DNA of 64,000 nucleotides. It comes from Rotaria macrura. Taxonomy: Eukaryota; Rotifera; Eurotatoria; Philodinida; Philodinidae. Location of the stretch: assembly GCA_900239685.1 (NCBI GenBank), contig OENT01000833.1, positions 1 to 64,000 on the forward strand, read 5' to 3'. A model generated the notes under the pieces. That model saw only the letters and a list, made by a program, of their open reading frames with translations. It ran no database searches and was not told the origin of the DNA. Shown here in pieces: positions 1 to 10,200 of the stretch; position 1 is the stretch's first letter; each line of letters opens with the position of its first letter. The position numbers were made by a program, and so were the translations under genes.

Positions 1-98
1 AACTCAACTGTCGGGAGCTCAACTGTCGGGTGGCTCAACTGTCGGGGCTCAACTGTCGGGGCTCAACTGTCGTAGGCTCAAAAGTCGGTGTACCGAAT
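1..98. repeat. Short tandem array, unit GCTCAACTGTCGGG
   Basis: Five good copies and one decayed copy of a 14-17 bp unit lie head to tail at the window edge, ending in GTCGGTGTACCG. Two inverted copies with the same GTAC-proximal boundary occur at 59377-59411. The array is probably the end of a mobile element whose other part lies outside the window. No gene is associated. Confidence 0.8.
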
Positions 99-2302
99 TT
101 TACAGTATCCTAAGCAGAATATAAACATACGAAATAATTTACTTCTTTAAAAATTACATAAGTCAACAGAATTCTGAATTCTGCTTAGATGGAATTCTGC
201 AACTGCTGCCTTTCTCCTTTCCTTTATGCATTTACAAGCATTTTTCACTGAAAATTCGTTTAAACGCACAACAAGGACGAAACATGTTTGATTTTCTCCG
301 TCAACCGCAGTTCTGATTTGGTGCATTTAAAAGTGTATTTACAAATTTTGTCTGCTTATGGGTAGTATCATGTCGAACATAGAGTTTTGAAGTGAGAAAA
401 AAATGAAGTGTTTGGAAACGTAGATGGAAAAACTTCAAAATTTTCGGAAAATTCAGAATTAGGAGAAAACTAGACCACTCTTTTAGCTCATTGGAAAATT
501 AAGGAAGATGTTTAAACTGGCGCTCACCGTGAGAAACGCCTATTAAACATAATTTCAGCAAGTACGGATTTCGATAGTCAGAAAAACTAAAATCTATCAG
601 GGTTGAAAAAGTGAAATTGTTTGTTCTGACTTCAATTTTTGGAATTCTGTTCCGTATTTTTCATGTGAAGATAAATGAAAAAGATATTAAAAATTATCGC
701 TATGTAGTATTTTTTGTGGACTATAGAACCATACTAAAACTAGCAAGAAATTTATATCACCTGCAGGACTTACTCTTTTATTAGGAATTAATTATTCAAG
801 ACGACATTTCGTAACACATACATCAGCATTCACACCCTCAATAGCACCAGCATCCACATTTTCAGCCACACTTTGGATGTATTAAAAAGTCTGGCGGGAT
901 CTATCCCAAATTGATTACGGACTTATTGGAGAGTCCGAATAAGTCCCGGACTGGTGTCTGTTAAATAAACAAGGAACATAGAGAAGAAAAGCCAGAACTT
1001 CAAATGAAGTAGACTACTAACAACCAGCTACATTAAGGCCAAACTCGGAGCTCTTTTGTTTATTGAACTTCAATTTAACGTACAAAACAAACTGATGATG
1101 TAGGGAGGCGGACAAGAAAGTTTGCTTTACCATATACATATATAACATTATGTAGCACATAACGGTTAGCTCCTATGTTATTCACTTCACGAATTCTGCC
1201 CTTTTTTATTTCTATTTTCTAAGTAGCATGTTGCAGTTTCACTGACTTTTCATGATCAAAACCTATTCGTTCAGTCTTGAAACGATAATTGACATTCAAT
1301 TAAGTATTATAATTGACAACAAATATTTTGATTTCTTTACTGGGTTTAGATCTTGATGAATGCATTTCACTTAAAATAATCTTATAGAGTTGTCTGGATA
1401 AGGAACTTTTTGTGATAGGCTACTCTTAAATCTACAAATTCCAATGACTCGCAAGAAGTAAATTTGTTGTTACAGAATTAAGCAAAATCGGAATCACGAT
1501 TGAAATGAAATAAATGGTGAGCATAAAGACATTGGTTTTTTATAGTATTAGAGCAAGTTTAGATTTAGATACGGAAAATATTGAAAAACTATTAAATGTG
1601 ATTATGTTTTCAGTACTGGGCCGGATTAAAAGAGTCGCTTGAAAAATAAATCATGAAGTAATACATAAACTAGTGGCATAGTTCGATAGAGCACATCAAA
1701 CTATACTGCTAAACACTCTCACACTGAACTTTAAAAGCGTTTCTACTAATACCAAAAAGCCAAAACAATATTCTGCGTTGTCGATAATTATTAGGGATTC
1801 CACATTCTTCAAAAAACTATACAATAAAATTCAGTTTTCTCTATTAACCAATGTTTACTTTGGCACGACAAAGGACGTTATTCGTGAATTGATGATAGTT
1901 CTCTTCTTATACGGAAAAATTAACTGTCATTGAGATATTTATAGAACTCCATTGATCGTGAGTGCATCACATTGACTAGCAATAACCCTGAATATTATCT
2001 TGAATTTATTACATCAGTAAAAACTCATTTAAGTTTCCACGCTGAAGTGTTTTATGATGAAAATTTGTGTGATTCATTAATCTGTGTCATTACTTTGGAT
2101 TTTGCCTTATGAGTTGTTTCTCAATTGAATCTTTTTAGCGTCATATGGGATTAAAACAAAACACCACGTGAAAGTTTTTCAAATTTTTGCATATATAAAC
2201 TCATTAGAATGCTTTCAAAAGTCAATATTGCTATTTTGATAAGTGATTTCGTTTCAATTTTGGATTCCATTTTGTTTGATCAAATAAAATAGAGGTGACC
2301 GA
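99..2302. other. AT-rich stretch without a gene
   Basis: I see no exon with splice signals and no recognisable coding sequence. The only structure noticed is a perfect 9-bp hairpin at 919-946 (arms GGACTTATT and AATAAGTCC, 10-nt loop). Confidence 0.6.
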
Positions 2303-3174
2303 TCAATTCGTCGCCGTTCAATTCGTCGCGTTGCCACTATATTATATATAGTTTCGTTGCTCTCTCTCTGTCCCTGTTTTTCCCTATTAGAGAAAAATGT
2401 AATTAGTTTACATGTTTGTCTTCATCGTTCTGGCAATTAACTCATCAGTGTAAATTCTTTTTTTGAGTATCTTCCCGTTTCATCGAAACTTTTTTTAATC
2501 CCGTTTCATCGGCAAAATTATTTTCTCCTTTCATGGACACTTTATTCAGCTATGATTTCGTGATTGCACTGAAGAACTGTTGCTGAAGATGATTTTGTCT
2601 AAATTATTCTTGACTAAAATGACGATGCAAAGGGACCAAGCCCTATTTCGACAACGAAAAATAAGATTTAATTTTTTTAATTAGATTTTTCATGATATAA
2701 ATGTATCTCAGCTAAAAAACTGTAGGTTTTGTCTTTCTCGTTGATAATTTTTAATTTAAATTACTGAATGAGTTAATTTGACGATTTATTTAGTAGCGTC
2801 CTCAGCAAGCTAGTGGCCTTTATACTCATCTCAGATTTAATAAGCCATTTATTAATGAAATACTGCTTAAACTGAACATGCCGACTTTTCATCTTCGAAA
2901 TCTAAATAAATTTTGACTAACAGTATTTTCCAAGCTCCTTATCTGACAAGGACCAGAAAAACCATTGTTTCTCTAATATATACGAGTTATTACTAAAGAA
3001 ACATAGATGTCGAATTTCTCGAAAATTAATTGTGAATTGTGTGATAAGACGAAACACAGTTACAAACATTCAATTAAAGAAAACACGCGACGAAATGAAT
3101 GCGACAAATTGAATGCGCGACGAATTGAATGCGCGACGAATTGAGTGGCGACGAATTGAGCGGCGACGAATTGA
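2303..3174. mobile_element. Foldback element with terminal TCAATTCGTCGC tandem units
   Basis: The left end carries two copies of a 15-bp unit (TCAATTCGTCGCCGT). The right end carries about six copies in inverted orientation (GGCGACGAATTGA...), the inner ones decayed. The interior of about 750 bp is AT-rich and has no coding capacity. The layout, with short tandem units forming opposed ends, is that of a non-autonomous foldback DNA transposon. The exact outer limits and target duplication are not clear. Confidence 0.6.
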
Positions 3175-3481
3175 CATAGTACCAAAATAGAAGTTGCTTC
3201 TTTGAAGCATCACCATTTGTATGTTTATCAAGTGGTTCAACGTAGAGAGTTCTGCATTCAGGGAATTTATGTAACTATATTTGAACTGGATGTGTTTGTC
3301 AGGGTTTACGGAATAGCACATGAAAAGAAAACATTTCGATACTGATATTTATTCATTCAACATGTATGATTCTTTCAACAATAGGCAAATCATTTTTTTT
3401 TCATGAAGGCGTTGAGTGGGGTGGGAGTATGGATTTAAAGAGAAGTCGATTGATCACCATACTCGTGTTCACATGTCACTA

Positions 3482-3590
3482 CACTATAAAAAAAAGTGCA
3501 CATTAATATACCTATTAAGGGTTTAAGAAAATGCAACGTATAATAAACCCTTACAAGTTATATTAATGTGCCCTGTTTTTTTACAGTGTG
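3482..3590. mobile_element. MITE-like inverted repeat, about 109 bp
   Basis: Left arm CACTATAAAAAAAAGTGCAC followed by ATTAATATA is matched in reverse by TATATTAATGTGC then TTTTTTTACAGTG. A second inner pair (AAGGGTTT / AAACCCTT) extends the pairing, so nearly the whole element can fold into one hairpin. There is no coding content. The size and the CACTRTAAAA ends are typical of a miniature inverted-repeat element; superfamily not assigned. Confidence 0.7.
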
Positions 3591-4352
3591 GCACTCACAC
3601 CGTACTGTCTCTTTGGATTTGGCTTACCAAATTGTAGAAAAGACACTAGGGATACAGCATTCCGATATGAGAAACTTAAAAATATTGCAACAAAGTACTG
3701 TAGAAAAGAATCTAAACTACTGTTTTATCTGTTACAATAAATATATTCCTATGTTATTCAGAATTCTATCGTCCACTCTGTAGTATAAGAATGAGCATTT
3801 TCTTGGATTTCGGTGCTGTGAAACATGATAAATTTGTATAATAAATGCAAAAACATCTCACGAAATTAGTTTGAAATCTCCTTTGCCTGAGTAATACTTC
3901 GTAATTCAGGATAATATGATTGTAAGCATGCAAACAGCGAAGGGTGTCGGACTATAAGCGAGTGATTGAAAACACGATTTCCTTCTCATTTCGGATTACA
4001 GGAATTTCGCTCTATAGACTTTTCGAAACAAACTAAAAGATTTTCGTCTCATTGATAAGCCTGCTCTAAAAAGTGTATAAGTGCATTTTATCGATGGGCA
4101 GAAAAATCACCAAAGTTTTCGACGTACCGACATTCTGGTTTCCTTTGTGCGATTGAACATTTGGTTGGAAAGGACTCTGACACTAAAGTGAAATGAGCGA
4201 ATATTTTTGTGAATTTAATAGTCGAGACTACCAACAACGATGCAAAGAGAATTTAAGCAAGTTTATTTTAAACAACATTTTAGAAGGCTGCTCTTGGTAT
4301 ACTCTCATATAATCATCACCACTAATATTTATTGAAAGAGGAAAAACAAGTG
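3591..4352. other. Non-coding spacer
   Basis: AT-rich sequence between two foldback elements. Open frames here are short and lack splice signals or recognisable protein sequence. Confidence 0.5.
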
Positions 4353-5248
4353 TACACTCTAAAAAAAATAGGTTTTTTACCAAAGCCCCGAAAAAAGTTT
4401 GGAAGATTTCAAAACGTTTGCAAATGCATTCAAATGCTCAAAAACCGATTTTTCAATTCTACGAAACCTTTAAAAGTTCTTTCCCTGGATACACCGGAAG
4501 TACCTTTTTCCTGCGAAACCTTTTTTAAGTCCCAATGAAAAATATTCTCGGATTTCAATCAAATTATTGTGCAACAAAATCCAATCCTCAATCCGATTGA
4601 TAATCTTGATTATGATCGATTACCATTTAACCGAAACTTGATTTTATTCCTAACTCAGTGGAAATTAGATTGATTGAAATCGGATTATTTTCGAGTAAAA
4701 TCCACATTGTCAATCGATTGATAATTTTGAATTGTGCTGCAGAACAATCCGATTTCAATCAATCTAATTTCCACTGGGCTAGCAATAACATCAAGTTTGG
4801 GTTAAATGGTGATCGATCATAATCAAGATTATCAATCGGATTGAGGATTGGATTTTGTTGCAAAATAATTTGATTGAAATCCGAGAATATTTTTCACTGG
4901 GGTTCCGTAGAGCAAAAAAATGTTTAAAAAAAATACGAGGCCTTAAAGGTTCCGTATTAATTCTACTGGTTTAGTGCAAAACCACTAGTGTTCAGTAAGA
5001 AGTCGTTAGAATTTAATACGAAACCTTAAAGGTTTCGTCTTTTTTCTACAAAACCTTTTTTTGCTCTACGGAACTTAAAAGAGGTTTCGCGGGAAAAAGG
5101 TTCTTCCTGTGTGCCCAGGGGAAGAACTTTTAAAGGTCGTAGAATTGAAAAATCGGTTTTTGAGCATTTTAATGCATTTGCAAACGTTTTGAAATCTTCC
5201 AAACCTTTTTCGGGGGTTCGGTAAAAAACCTATTGTTTTTAGAGTGTA
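4353..5248. mobile_element. Nested foldback DNA element, 896 bp
   Basis: Ends read TACACTCTAAAAAAAATAGG and, in reverse, CCTATTGTTTTTAGAGTGTA. The arms pair over most of the element: the inner segment with CAATCCTCAATCCGATTGAT near 4590 recurs inverted near 4830, and a third, central pair repeats an AATCCGATTTCAATCAATCT-like block. It is therefore a palindrome built from nested palindromes, with no coding capacity. The ACACTCTAAAA terminus resembles ends of many animal MITEs; family not assigned. Confidence 0.75.
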
Positions 5249-7074
5249 GATGGTAGATCATAACAGAAAATATTAAAATAAAGAATAATGTTATCAAACA
5301 TGCCTGTCGACGAAAGAGAAATACAATTCAATCCGATGACTTCAACGATTTTAACTGAGTAGCATCTCAAACCGTTCGAAGGCTCGTGGGTAGTCATCTG
5401 AAATATCAGATGAGAATGTTTAGAGAAACGGCGAGCGTCAGATTCTCATATTGTAGGTGTTGATGTAGACACGAATTATTGCCGATGTTTCGTCTCTTCC
5501 TCAACATCATACACCCGTACCTCAATTTTTTATTTCTCTTTTGTTTTGGCACATTTGATCAAAGAAGTTCGTTTCATTCTGCGCAAACTCTCAAAACACC
5601 AAAGTTCATTTTCTCCACTACACGAAAACTGCAATCAGGTTTGATGATTCTCTTTTACTTTGCATAAACATGAGAGCGTAATCTCCGTATCGATTATGAA
5701 AAGATCGATTTCGTTATTGAGAGCACAGCAAATGTTTGTGGTTATTGACAAAAAAAGTTAATGTTACCTTATACTCAGTTTTTTATAGTGTTAGCTTTGA
5801 TTTGGGTTTAGGTATCCTAAAGAACTCTAGGGTCTGAATACTTATATGTGTGTAGGGTGCCGATATAGAACTCAGTTGTGAGTTGTAGTGGTCGAGTTTG
5901 AATGGGCATACTCACGTGCCAGGTAGATATTGAAAATTAGTCTGTTGTAGATGAGCAGGATGAGTTTCAATGCAACTCAAGAACGTGTTTAGCGATATCG
6001 GTGGTGGACTTTTGTGTGAGCCTATCATTTGTTTGAGTCATCGGTTCAGGCATGGGTATCGGTAGGTCTGCAAGTATTCAAGCTCATTGTTCTCTTCGTA
6101 TGGGATGCACTTGGCCATACATATCGAGCATGCTCAAACGCAAAATTCACTCTTGCTCTCGCTTCTCTACTTTTGCCCAATCTGAGTTCCTACAACTACA
6201 GTTCACACCCACAATTACACACAGTACGACTAACACTATTCTTTACTTTCAAACACGCATCACATCATCCTTTCGATTTTCCTGTATTATATGAATGTTA
6301 ATTCGAACATTACTTCCTCAAAATTTTCTTTTCACAAGTGACAAAAACTGAAATACTGAACTACATGTGATCAAATATCACGCTGAAGCAAAACACAAGT
6401 TTATGCACATCAGTCACTCTTCTTATATGCGAAATTTTCATTAATTTGAGTTAAATTTTTCAATTTTAGGTCGTCGGGTCTAGAATGATTGTGCTTTTCC
6501 CTGCTTCATCGCTGATCGGTCTCTGCCGTTAAACCAATTGCCAGAAGACTAAAATTTGAGCAATTTAACAAAATATATATACGAAGCGATCTCGAACATT
6601 CTAGGAACAGAAAATCTTATTATTTTAAAAATAGTAGGATTGCCTTGTGTAAACCTTGTTGAGACTACTAATTTTACTGGTCGCTCTCGATTCCGTTTCG
6701 ATTCCATTTTCTGTATTCTTCTCAGAACCACTTGATTGTACTATAGAGCAGTAATACTATATTAATGACAGAAAAGCCAATAGAGAACAGTGCCAGAAAG
6801 TAAAAAACCAACGTGCTACAAGATTTCGCAAAAATTAAAGTACTTCAATAAAGAAAAAAATTGTCTTTAAAACATTTATCTTCCAACAAAGATTCAATCT
6901 AATACCACATATTCCATTAAATCGATTAGAATGTCCAGAAAATTACAACGGAAAACATTTGCACCCTTCATCTAAATATGAGTCATTAGGGTTACGTGTC
7001 ATTAATCTGCCTTTCGTCGACGAATGCACGAATATTATTGGCGACTGTTGCAATGTTGGAAGAAAAAATACTTC
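5249..7074. other. AT-rich stretch without a gene
   Basis: No supported gene. The part next to 7075 should contain the 3' untranslated region of the minus-strand repeat gene. Overlapping open frames at 6029-6301 look like chance. Confidence 0.5.
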
Positions 7075-9027
7075 TTATTTCACATGTCCATCGTTAGCTC
7101 CTTGATCTGCATCAGGTGCCTGTCCGACACCAGGCGATGATGACTTTTCAACAACTCCGAGTAATTCCACTTTGATTTCCGCGGGATCGGAGTTCTTTGA
7201 ACTATGCGAACCTGAATCTTTATTCTCACTTGAAGTGGGGCTGCCGAAATCAATTCTCACCGACTTTTCACCAGCAGTTGCTGCCTTTTCAGCTTCCAGA
7301 TTCTTCTCACTCTGGTTCGATTCTTTCAATCCTAGCTTTCCTTTGATGCTTTGCACGGCTTGATCGAATGACTCCATTTTCGGCAAATGGAACACAGATT
7401 CCTTCTTTTCAGACGGACTTGTGCTGCCAACTTCGGAACTTTCTTGTTTTACATCTGCCATAGTTTCTTTTTGAGATTCCCCATTCTTTTCTTCTGGTTT
7501 AGATTCTTTGATTCCTAATTTTCCTTTTATATTTTGCACAGCTTGATCAAAAGATTCCATATGAGGAAGATGAAATACAGATTCTTTCTTTTCGCTTGAT
7601 TGTGCACTCACTGCATCGGCACTCACTGTTTTATCTTCATCCGTCGATACCTGCTGAGTTTCGGCATTCTTGTCCTCCAGCTTTGCATCTTTGAATCCCA
7701 GTTTTTCTTTGATACTATTCATAGCTTCGTCGAAATCCTCCATTTTTGGAAGATGAAATCCGGATTCTTTTTTCTCGGCAGCACTGGCACTGTCGGGCGC
7801 TGTGGACTCTACTTTATCTTCACCTGAAGCTGCCTGCTTTGTTTCAATACTTTTTTCCTCTGGCTTTGTCTCTTTGAATCCCAGTTTTTCTTTGATACTA
7901 TTCATAGCTTCGTCGAAATCCTCCATTTTTGGGAGATGAAATCCGGATTCTTTTTTCTCGGCGGCACCAGCACTGTCGGGCACTGTGGGCTCTAGTTTAT
8001 CTTCACCTGAGGCTGCCTGCTTTGTTTCAATACTTTTTTCCTCTGGCTTTGATTCTTTGAATCCCAACTTCCCTTTGATGCATTGCACCGCTTGATCGAA
8101 TGTGTCTATTTTCGGCGTTTGTAATGCAGATTCCATCTTCTCGGATGTAGCTGTGCCGTCACCTTCAGAACTTTGTTGGTTCGCATCAGTTGTTGTTACT
8201 TCTTGAGATTCACTGTTCTTTTCTTCAGGCTTCGATTCTTTCATGCCTAATTTTTCCTTGATGCATTGCACTGCTTGATCGAATACTTCGATTTTCGGCA
8301 TACGGAATCCAGACTCTTTCTTTTCTGCAGCGTGCGTGCTATCTGTTTCGGAAGCCCCAGATTTTTCTTCACTTGCTGTTGGCTGCTGAGTTTCGACATT
8401 CTTGTCCTCTGGTTTCGATTCTTTGAATCCCAGTTTTCCTTTGATGCTACTCATGGCTTGGTCAAAATCCTCCATTTTAGGAAGATGAAATCCGGATTCT
8501 TTCTTTTCTGCAGCGTTCATACCATCTGTACCAGAGTTTGCTTGTTTTTCTTCACTTGCTGTTGGCTGCTGAGTTTCCACACTCTTGTCCTCTGGTTTCG
8601 ATTCTTTGAATCCCAGTTTTCCTTTGATGCTACTCATGGCTTGGTCAAAATCCTCCATTTTAGGAAGATGAAATCCGGATTCCTTCTTGCTTTCCACGGC
8701 AATAGCTTCAATTTGGGTATTGGAAGATCCTGCACCGGCTTCTTCTTGTGTTTTTGTTTCGATTAATTCGTCTGACGTTTTGTCCTTTAGTCCTAGTGTT
8801 CCTTGAATCGATTGCGTGGTGTCATCAAATGATGGTAGGGATGGAAGTTGAAATCCTCCTTCTTTCTTTGGAGTTGCAGGTGTTGTGGTCGTTTCCGTCA
8901 TGGCTAATTGTGAGTCCAGTGATGGAGATGGCTGACGTTTCATAAGATATTGCAACTTATTACCAGAATCACCTTTCAATGTGATAACTATACTTGAGAG
9001 TCGTTTGTGTAGTCTATCTGTTATAAT
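7075..9027 (-). CDS. Repeat-only protein, nine copies of an FHLPKMEDFDxAxxxIKxKLG unit
   Basis: I do not recognise a named family. One long exon of about 650 residues consists of nine units of roughly 55-63 residues. Each has a conserved head (KKESGFHLPKMEDFDQAM), a predicted amphipathic helix (SSIKGKLGFKESKPEEK) and a variable acidic, Ser/Thr/Gln-rich linker. There is no transmembrane segment and no cysteine framework. The exon opens after an acceptor (TTTTTATTCAG) with its first codon at 9027; the first in-frame ATG is at 8943 (MKRQPSP), so either that is the start or a 5' exon was missed. The first residues (RLSSIVITLKGDSG) faintly resemble the last strand of a transglutaminase C-terminal barrel. 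The tail of the gene at 14976-24541, same strand, uses the same unit, so the two are related. Function unknown; a fibrous, scaffold or disordered protein is inference. Confidence 0.75.
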   Translation of the reverse strand: MITDRLHKRLSSIVITLKGDSGNKLQYLMKRQPSPSLDSQLAMTETTTTPATPKKEGGFQLPSLPSFDDTTQSIQGTLGLKDKTSDELIETKTQEEAGAGSSNTQIEAIAVESKKESGFHLPKMEDFDQAMSSIKGKLGFKESKPEDKSVETQQPTASEEKQANSGTDGMNAAEKKESGFHLPKMEDFDQAMSSIKGKLGFKESKPEDKNVETQQPTASEEKSGASETDSTHAAEKKESGFRMPKIEVFDQAVQCIKEKLGMKESKPEEKNSESQEVTTTDANQQSSEGDGTATSEKMESALQTPKIDTFDQAVQCIKGKLGFKESKPEEKSIETKQAASGEDKLEPTVPDSAGAAEKKESGFHLPKMEDFDEAMNSIKEKLGFKETKPEEKSIETKQAASGEDKVESTAPDSASAAEKKESGFHLPKMEDFDEAMNSIKEKLGFKDAKLEDKNAETQQVSTDEDKTVSADAVSAQSSEKKESVFHLPHMESFDQAVQNIKGKLGIKESKPEEKNGESQKETMADVKQESSEVGSTSPSEKKESVFHLPKMESFDQAVQSIKGKLGLKESNQSEKNLEAEKAATAGEKSVRIDFGSPTSSENKDSGSHSSKNSDPAEIKVELLGVVEKSSSPGVGQAPDADQGANDGHVK

Positions 9028-10200
9028 CTGAATAAAAATGAAAAAGAAGACGGTAGACAATTCATGATCGTATTATCGGGCAGGTTAAGTGAAAACAGTT
9101 TTGCTCTACGTTGTTTCATTTGTGTTTAATATAAAATAGAGTGTGAAAAATGGAATTCTTCAGTTGCTGTGGTAGCTATTTTAGGCATCTAGATCACACT
9201 TTATGGATCTTTTTGCACAGCAATGTTAATATACATGAACATGTTGAGAATGTCAATTTATTATTGTTATGTCAGAAGTGTTCCCCATCTATCATAAGAC
9301 GGAACGAATGGTACACACTCCTTTCTACTACAGCGGTGAATACGGCTGCCGGAAAGCAGGAGGTGCATAGTTCGATTCCAAGTGAGAAGGGGTTCCTCTT
9401 TTGTTTCGTTCTGTAGTCATACCATCACGTTGCCGTCTCGGTGATATCAGATGATAATGAAAATGAGAATAAGAGAAATAGAGACATAACAATTATACAT
9501 AGCTGAAAAATCATCAGAGATTTAATGTTTTTCTTCAGATTATGATATACACGAGCTCAGAGTACACTTCGGATTCGAAGGAAATACATATTCTAGGCGT
9601 GTAAAACTAGTTGAATTTAATTTTTCTTATGACAATCCAACTCATTCAGTTTCTCTATCCACTGTCTTTAAGATTTGACAAGCAAATCTGAAGAGAAAAC
9701 TTAAGCAAAGTTCTTCGTTGTACACAAGTAGATGCATATTATGCGTTAAATTTTGGCACTGTAACATTCCTACCCTATCAGATCAGAGTACAGCGAGAAT
9801 ACTGCAATCTAGATGCGAGCGGCCGAAATCAACCTAGATTCATGTCGCTGAGAAGAACGCACATTAGGATATGAGGGGCAGAGATGAATTGAAACGGAAT
9901 GTTTACAACGTGAAGGGTTAGAGGAAAAACGACCATAAACGAAATAAACATAAAGCGTATGCTTCTCACTCTTGGTCCAAAAAAACTTATTCTAATCATA
10001 ATTGGCACCATAGAAGAACATTATGGAGCTTTTAGCAACCGGAGGATAAATCTGTATATGTAGAGTCTTCTTGTTTATTTTAAGGATCCCCTATTAGACT
10101 CAGTATTTTTTATTTTGATCTCACTGTATCAGCATTTCGCATCATACGGCATGGAATATTAGAGGTCTTTGAAGTTTGATGATTACTTCTTGAAAATTTT
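9028..10200. other. Spacer with a tRNA-like or SINE-like patch
   Basis: At 9371-9380 there is a B-box-like word, GTTCGATTCC, preceded near 9330-9360 by a degenerate A-box-like AGCGGTGAATACGG and a CTGC/GCAG anticodon-like hairpin. No acceptor or T stem pairs properly, so it is not a working tRNA. It may be a tRNA-derived SINE head. The rest of the interval is AT-rich with no gene. Confidence 0.25.

Noticed and set aside
6029-6301. Two overlapping plus-strand frames of 80-90 residues
   Set aside because: Two different frames are equally open, with no splice sites, no recognisable sequence and no supporting neighbours.
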